Made by a program: the position numbers and the translations under genes
NCBI RefSeq assembly: GCF_035987325.1
Contig: NZ_CP108488.1
Location: 5,084,001-5,148,000 of the forward strand
DNA from: Streptomyces sp. NBC_01244
Lineage (GTDB): Bacteria; Actinomycetota; Actinomycetes; Streptomycetales; Streptomycetaceae
Reading direction: 5' to 3'
Length of the DNA stretch: 64,000 bases
Shown here: in pieces, positions 61,229 through 64,000 of the stretch
How the letters are laid out: each line of letters starts with the position of its first letter
Position numbering within the stretch: position 1 is the stretch's first letter
The notes under the pieces: model-generated
What the model was told of the DNA's origin: nothing
The model's database searches: none
What the model saw: only the letters and a program-made list of their open reading frames with translations

Positions 61229-62803
61229 TCAGCGGAGGTTCTTCCAGAACGCATGGTTGTGGTCCTTGGTGAACTCCGTGCGCTTCCACGGCCCCGAGGT
61301 CAGCGACTGCACGTAGCCGCCGCTGCGGAAGCTCGGCCAGTCTGTCTTCCCGGACTCGGCGAAGTCCACCCAGGTGTCCGTCATTCGCTTGGCGAGGCGT
61401 TCCTGCCTCTCTGTCAGCTTCTCGAACACGGGCAGCTTGAGGTCGAAGAGGTAGGACAGCTCCGACATGTGCGAGGCGCGGAGCTCGAAGCTGACCTCCG
61501 GGGCGCCCGCCCACGAAGGCGTCTCGCGCTCGCTGAACTCGAACATCCGGGTCGGAGTCCACTGCGACAGCAGCCGGGCGGTGTCCAGCGTCGGAACCGA
61601 CCAGGTGCGGTCGGTCAGGACCGTTGCCAGGGCCTCGCCGGCGGAGCTGAAGCGGCTCAGCGGGTAGCGGGCCAGTACCGCGTCGGCCTGGGCGCCGAAC
61701 TCCTTGCGGATTTCGGGCTCGTACGCCTCGGGCGGCATGGGATCGCCCGTCAGCTCCTGGCCGAGGATCCGGCCGCGCTCCTCGTCGTGGTTGACCCCGA
61801 TGAGGACCGGGACGCGGTTGAACTTGCCCGTGCGCAGCGCCTCGGCTGGGGCCAGTGGCATGAGGTCCGTACCGGCGATCGGGCGGGGTTCGTTCCAGGT
61901 CCCGTACGCCTTCATGAGCGTGGCCGCGTCCGTGCCGCGCAGGCAGGACTCCGCATCATTGCAGTCCTTGCCCTCCTTGGACCTCAGCTCCTTGAGCTTG
62001 GCGAGCGTGGCCTCGGCCTCGGCCTCGGCTTCCTCCCGGGTGCGGGAGCCACCCGTGGCGCAGGGCGCGCTCTGCACGATGGCGCGGTCGAACAGTCCGG
62101 CCGACTTCGGCGAGGCGAGGTGGCCGCAGACGCTGTACCCGCCGCCGGACTCACCCATGATCGTCACGTTGCCGGGATCGCCCCCGAAGGCGCCCGCGTT
62201 GGCGCGGACCCAGCGCAGCGCGGCCTGCTGGTCCTCCAGGCCGAGGCCGCCGGAGGTCTCCAGCGCCGGATCGGACAGGAAGCCCATGACACCGAGCCGG
62301 TAGTTGACCGACACGACGACGGCGCCCTCGGCGGCCAGCCGCTCGGGGCCGTAGAGGTCGCCGCTGCCGAACATCAGGCTGCCGCCGTGGATCCACACGA
62401 TCACCGGCCGCTTGCCGGTCTGCTGTGCAGGGGTGGTGACGTTCAGGTACAGGCAGTCCTCGACCTCGCTGGGGACTCCGATGGGCAGCCCCTTCGGCTG
62501 CGCGCAGGGGGATCCGGGCGCGGTCGCCTCACGCACCCCGGCCCAGGCGGCGGCGGGCTGCGGCGATGCCCAGCGCAGGTCGCCCACCGGCGGGGCGGCG
62601 TACGGGATGCCCTGGAAGCTGCGCAGGCCGTCGCTGTCGGCGGTGCCACGCACGGCGCCGCCGGTGGTGCCGACGACCGTGCCGGCGGTGCTGCCTGCTG
62701 CCGCTCGCGCGGGGGTGGCCGGCCCGACACCCATGCCCAGCCCCATGCCAAGCGTGAGGGTGGCGGCAACGAACCCCTTGGAAACGTACCTGGTTTGTCT
62801 CAT
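61229..62803 (-). CDS. Secreted type B carboxylesterase
   Basis: 524 residues with a signal peptide (GFVAATLTLGMGLGMGVGP). Alpha/beta hydrolase with all active features: RSFQGIPYAAPPVGDLRW, EDCLYLNVTTPA, oxyanion VWIHGGSL, nucleophile GESGGGYSV, acidic residue in GVNHDEERG and His in ASHMSEL; C terminus FWKNLR. Hydrolyses esters outside the cell. ATG at 62803. Divergent from a TetR gene with palindromic operators, and bounded by att-like repeats B and C. Confidence 0.92.
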   Translation of the reverse strand: MRQTRYVSKGFVAATLTLGMGLGMGVGPATPARAAAGSTAGTVVGTTGGAVRGTADSDGLRSFQGIPYAAPPVGDLRWASPQPAAAWAGVREATAPGSPCAQPKGLPIGVPSEVEDCLYLNVTTPAQQTGKRPVIVWIHGGSLMFGSGDLYGPERLAAEGAVVVSVNYRLGVMGFLSDPALETSGGLGLEDQQAALRWVRANAGAFGGDPGNVTIMGESGGGYSVCGHLASPKSAGLFDRAIVQSAPCATGGSRTREEAEAEAEATLAKLKELRSKEGKDCNDAESCLRGTDAATLMKAYGTWNEPRPIAGTDLMPLAPAEALRTGKFNRVPVLIGVNHDEERGRILGQELTGDPMPPEAYEPEIRKEFGAQADAVLARYPLSRFSSAGEALATVLTDRTWSVPTLDTARLLSQWTPTRMFEFSERETPSWAGAPEVSFELRASHMSELSYLFDLKLPVFEKLTERQERLAKRMTDTWVDFAESGKTDWPSFRSGGYVQSLTSGPWKRTEFTKDHNHAFWKNLR

Positions 62804-62823
62804 GGCCCGAACGCTACGCAAGT

Positions 62824-62839
62824 TTGCACGATCGTGCAA
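62824..62839. promoter_or_regulatory. TetR operator between carboxylesterase and tetR
   Basis: Perfect 16-bp palindrome TTGCACGATCGTGCAA, 20 bp before the esterase start. A second site, ACTC then GAGT around CGATCGT, is at 62853-62868. Confidence 0.8.
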
Positions 62840-62900
62840 TACGTCTGTCTAACTCGATCGTATGAGTCGTTCGTGTCACACGGGCGCTAGGCTCGTGAGC

Positions 62901-63473
62901 ATGGGAAACCGCGAAGCCCTGCTCATCGGCGCCAAAGCCTGCCTGCGGGAAAAGGGATACGACCGCACCTCTGTGCGTGACATCGCCACGGCCGCCGGCG
63001 TGAGCACGGCCGCCGTCGGCTACCACTACGGCTCCCGCGAGGCACTGCTCAACCAGGCCCTGTTCGAGATCCTCGACGAGTGGGGCGACGCGATGGGCCG
63101 GGCGCTGGTCCCCGACGCCGACGGCTCCTCCAGAGCGCACTTCGAGCGCATCTGGGAGAGCCTGATCGAGGACTTCGGTGCGCACCCCGACCTCTGGCTC
63201 GCCTCGGTGGAACTGTTCATGCAGGCCCAGCGGCAGCAGGAGTTGCGCGCCGCTCTGGCCGGGGGCACCGCTCAGGGGCGGCGTGGCATGGCGGCCATCC
63301 TGGACGGCGTCCGCGAGGAGGAAGTATCGGACGCCTCCGTCCGCACCCTCGGCGCCGTGCAGTTGGCGCTCGTGTCGGGTGTGATGCTCCAGTGCCTCAG
63401 CGACCCCTCCAGTGCCCCCACCGCTGCCGAGGTGCTCGAAGGCGTCCGGGCCCTGGCCGAGTTGGCGCGCTGA
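62901..63473 (+). CDS. TetR family regulator
   Basis: 190 residues. HTH: ALLIGAKACLREKGYDRTSV and IATAAGVSTAAVGYHYGSRE; helical C-terminal domain. ATG at 62901 (a GTG six bases earlier is possible). Divergent from the carboxylesterase, so it most likely represses that gene and itself through the 62824 palindrome. Confidence 0.9.
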   Translation: MGNREALLIGAKACLREKGYDRTSVRDIATAAGVSTAAVGYHYGSREALLNQALFEILDEWGDAMGRALVPDADGSSRAHFERIWESLIEDFGAHPDLWLASVELFMQAQRQQELRAALAGGTAQGRRGMAAILDGVREEEVSDASVRTLGAVQLALVSGVMLQCLSDPSSAPTAAEVLEGVRALAELAR

Positions 63474-63484
63474 CCATGACATAC

Positions 63485-63693
63485 AACGAAGGCCCAGGTC
63501 GCTGACCTGGGCCTTCTTGCAAGAGCGGATGACGGGAATCGAACCCGCGCTATAGGCTTGGGAATCTATGGCGCGGAAATTGTTCGTATGGGTTCTGACC
63601 TGTGGAAATCATCCCTGCCGAGCGTCTTCCGGAGCCTCTGCCCGCTCCGGTTCTGACCGCTGTTGACCGCTCCTAAGGGCACGGTTGGGGCAC
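63485..63693 (-). repeat. tRNA-Gly-fragment att-like repeat, copy C
   Basis: Same build as A and B: terminator stem (63488-63514), tRNA 3' end at 63524-63548, then CTATAGGCTTGGGAATC and an arm with TGACCTGTGGAAA and GGGCACG motifs. The leader before the terminator is shorter than in A and B. Confidence 0.8.
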
Positions 63694-63953
63694 GCCCCCA
63701 TGATGGTGGCCACGAGCGGGCTGAGTCGCCCGGAATGCCTACGAGTCGGCGCCGCGGGTCGGCGGGTCGGCGGCTCGGCTCGGCCTGGACGCACCTACCG
63801 GAACCTGGTCCGTGCCAGTGCCTGTCATCCGTGTTCGGTCGTCATCCGCACTGTCAACTGCCCGTCGTTACCCCTGAGGTAATCGTCTTCTCTGGCGCCC
63901 TCGAAGAAGCTTGATCCATCGAAGCGATCAAGCGATCACGAACGGGGAACGAC

Positions 63954-64000
63954 ATGAACATGCGGCGGTACACGCGCACCGGAGTGTTCGCGGCGGCCAC
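63954..64000 (+). CDS. N-terminal start of a secreted protein (partial)
   Basis: Only 15 codons are visible: MNMRRYTRTGVFAAA, a likely signal-peptide start, with GGGGAA before the ATG. The product continues beyond the window. An ATG six bases later is an alternative. Confidence 0.5.
   Translation, partial: MNMRRYTRTGVFAAA

Overview
The window is a chromosome segment from a Streptomyces-type actinomycete. G+C is very high throughout, many genes use GTG starts, and gene order and families are typical of the genus: Kdp potassium pump, PhoX, class F sortase-like fold, cold-shock/DEAD-box/SCO5918-type trio, and secreted enzymes with Tat or Sec signals. Two 16-bp sites that match the ParB-binding parS consensus (11902 and 20108) suggest the region lies on the oriC-proximal core arm. 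No rRNA, intact tRNA, CRISPR array or prophage structural genes were seen. Layout: 1-9.5 kb is core (3' end of trpS, an AI-2E/PerM permease, a secreted Ig-like protein, a SpoIIE-type phosphatase, aspS, a VWA protein with a long Ala/Glu repeat). 9.6-17.1 kb has a PhoX phosphatase behind a clear PHO box, a lipoprotein plus orphan histidine kinase pair, and two membrane proteins. 17.1-19.4 kb holds an Rrf2 regulator remnant and a complete IS701-type insertion sequence with CTAG target duplications and a possible -1 frameshift site. 19.4-21.2 kb has small proteins around a sortase-like protein that has lost its catalytic residues. 21.4-25.6 kb is a FabH-like/SDR/small-protein operon facing a large HTH regulator. 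25.6-32.7 kb carries a GNAT, an SMP-30 lactonase, a Kre9-like small protein and the kdp operon with KdpF and an extra 27-residue leader peptide. 32.8-39.3 kb has an aminotransferase, uricase, a histidine-phosphatase-like protein without catalytic histidines, a phytase, and a cobalamin riboswitch in front of cbtB-cbtA. 39.3-49.2 kb is a patchwork of hydrolases and TetR/AraC regulators with good operators, and two decayed enzyme genes (alkylsulfatase and carboxylesterase). 49.2-54.2 kb contains a MerR-type regulator, a repeat-rich non-coding stretch, an amino acid dehydrogenase gene flanked by 58-bp direct repeats, and the cold-shock/RNA helicase group, where the helicase ribosome-binding site is buried in a 12-bp stem. 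54.5-58.3 kb has a membrane-tethered HTH sensor, a DUF4232-type lipoprotein and a membrane-anchored Mrr-like nuclease. 58.4-63.7 kb is the most unusual part. Three roughly 210-220-bp repeats, each carrying the last 25 bases of a tRNA-Gly-like gene, its terminator and related arm sequences, sit at 2.48- and 2.52-kb intervals. They divide the DNA into two integrase-less segments, one with a copper radical oxidase and the other with a carboxylesterase and its TetR regulator. This looks like an accretion array of att-flanked cassettes. How the genes work together: phosphate scavenging (PhoX and phytase, each with PHO-box-like sites), ion supply (Kdp for K+, CbtAB for cobalt under B12 control), and cold/RNA stress (csp, DEAD helicase, SCO5918-like) are the clearest functional groups. 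The rest is accessory metabolism and regulation.
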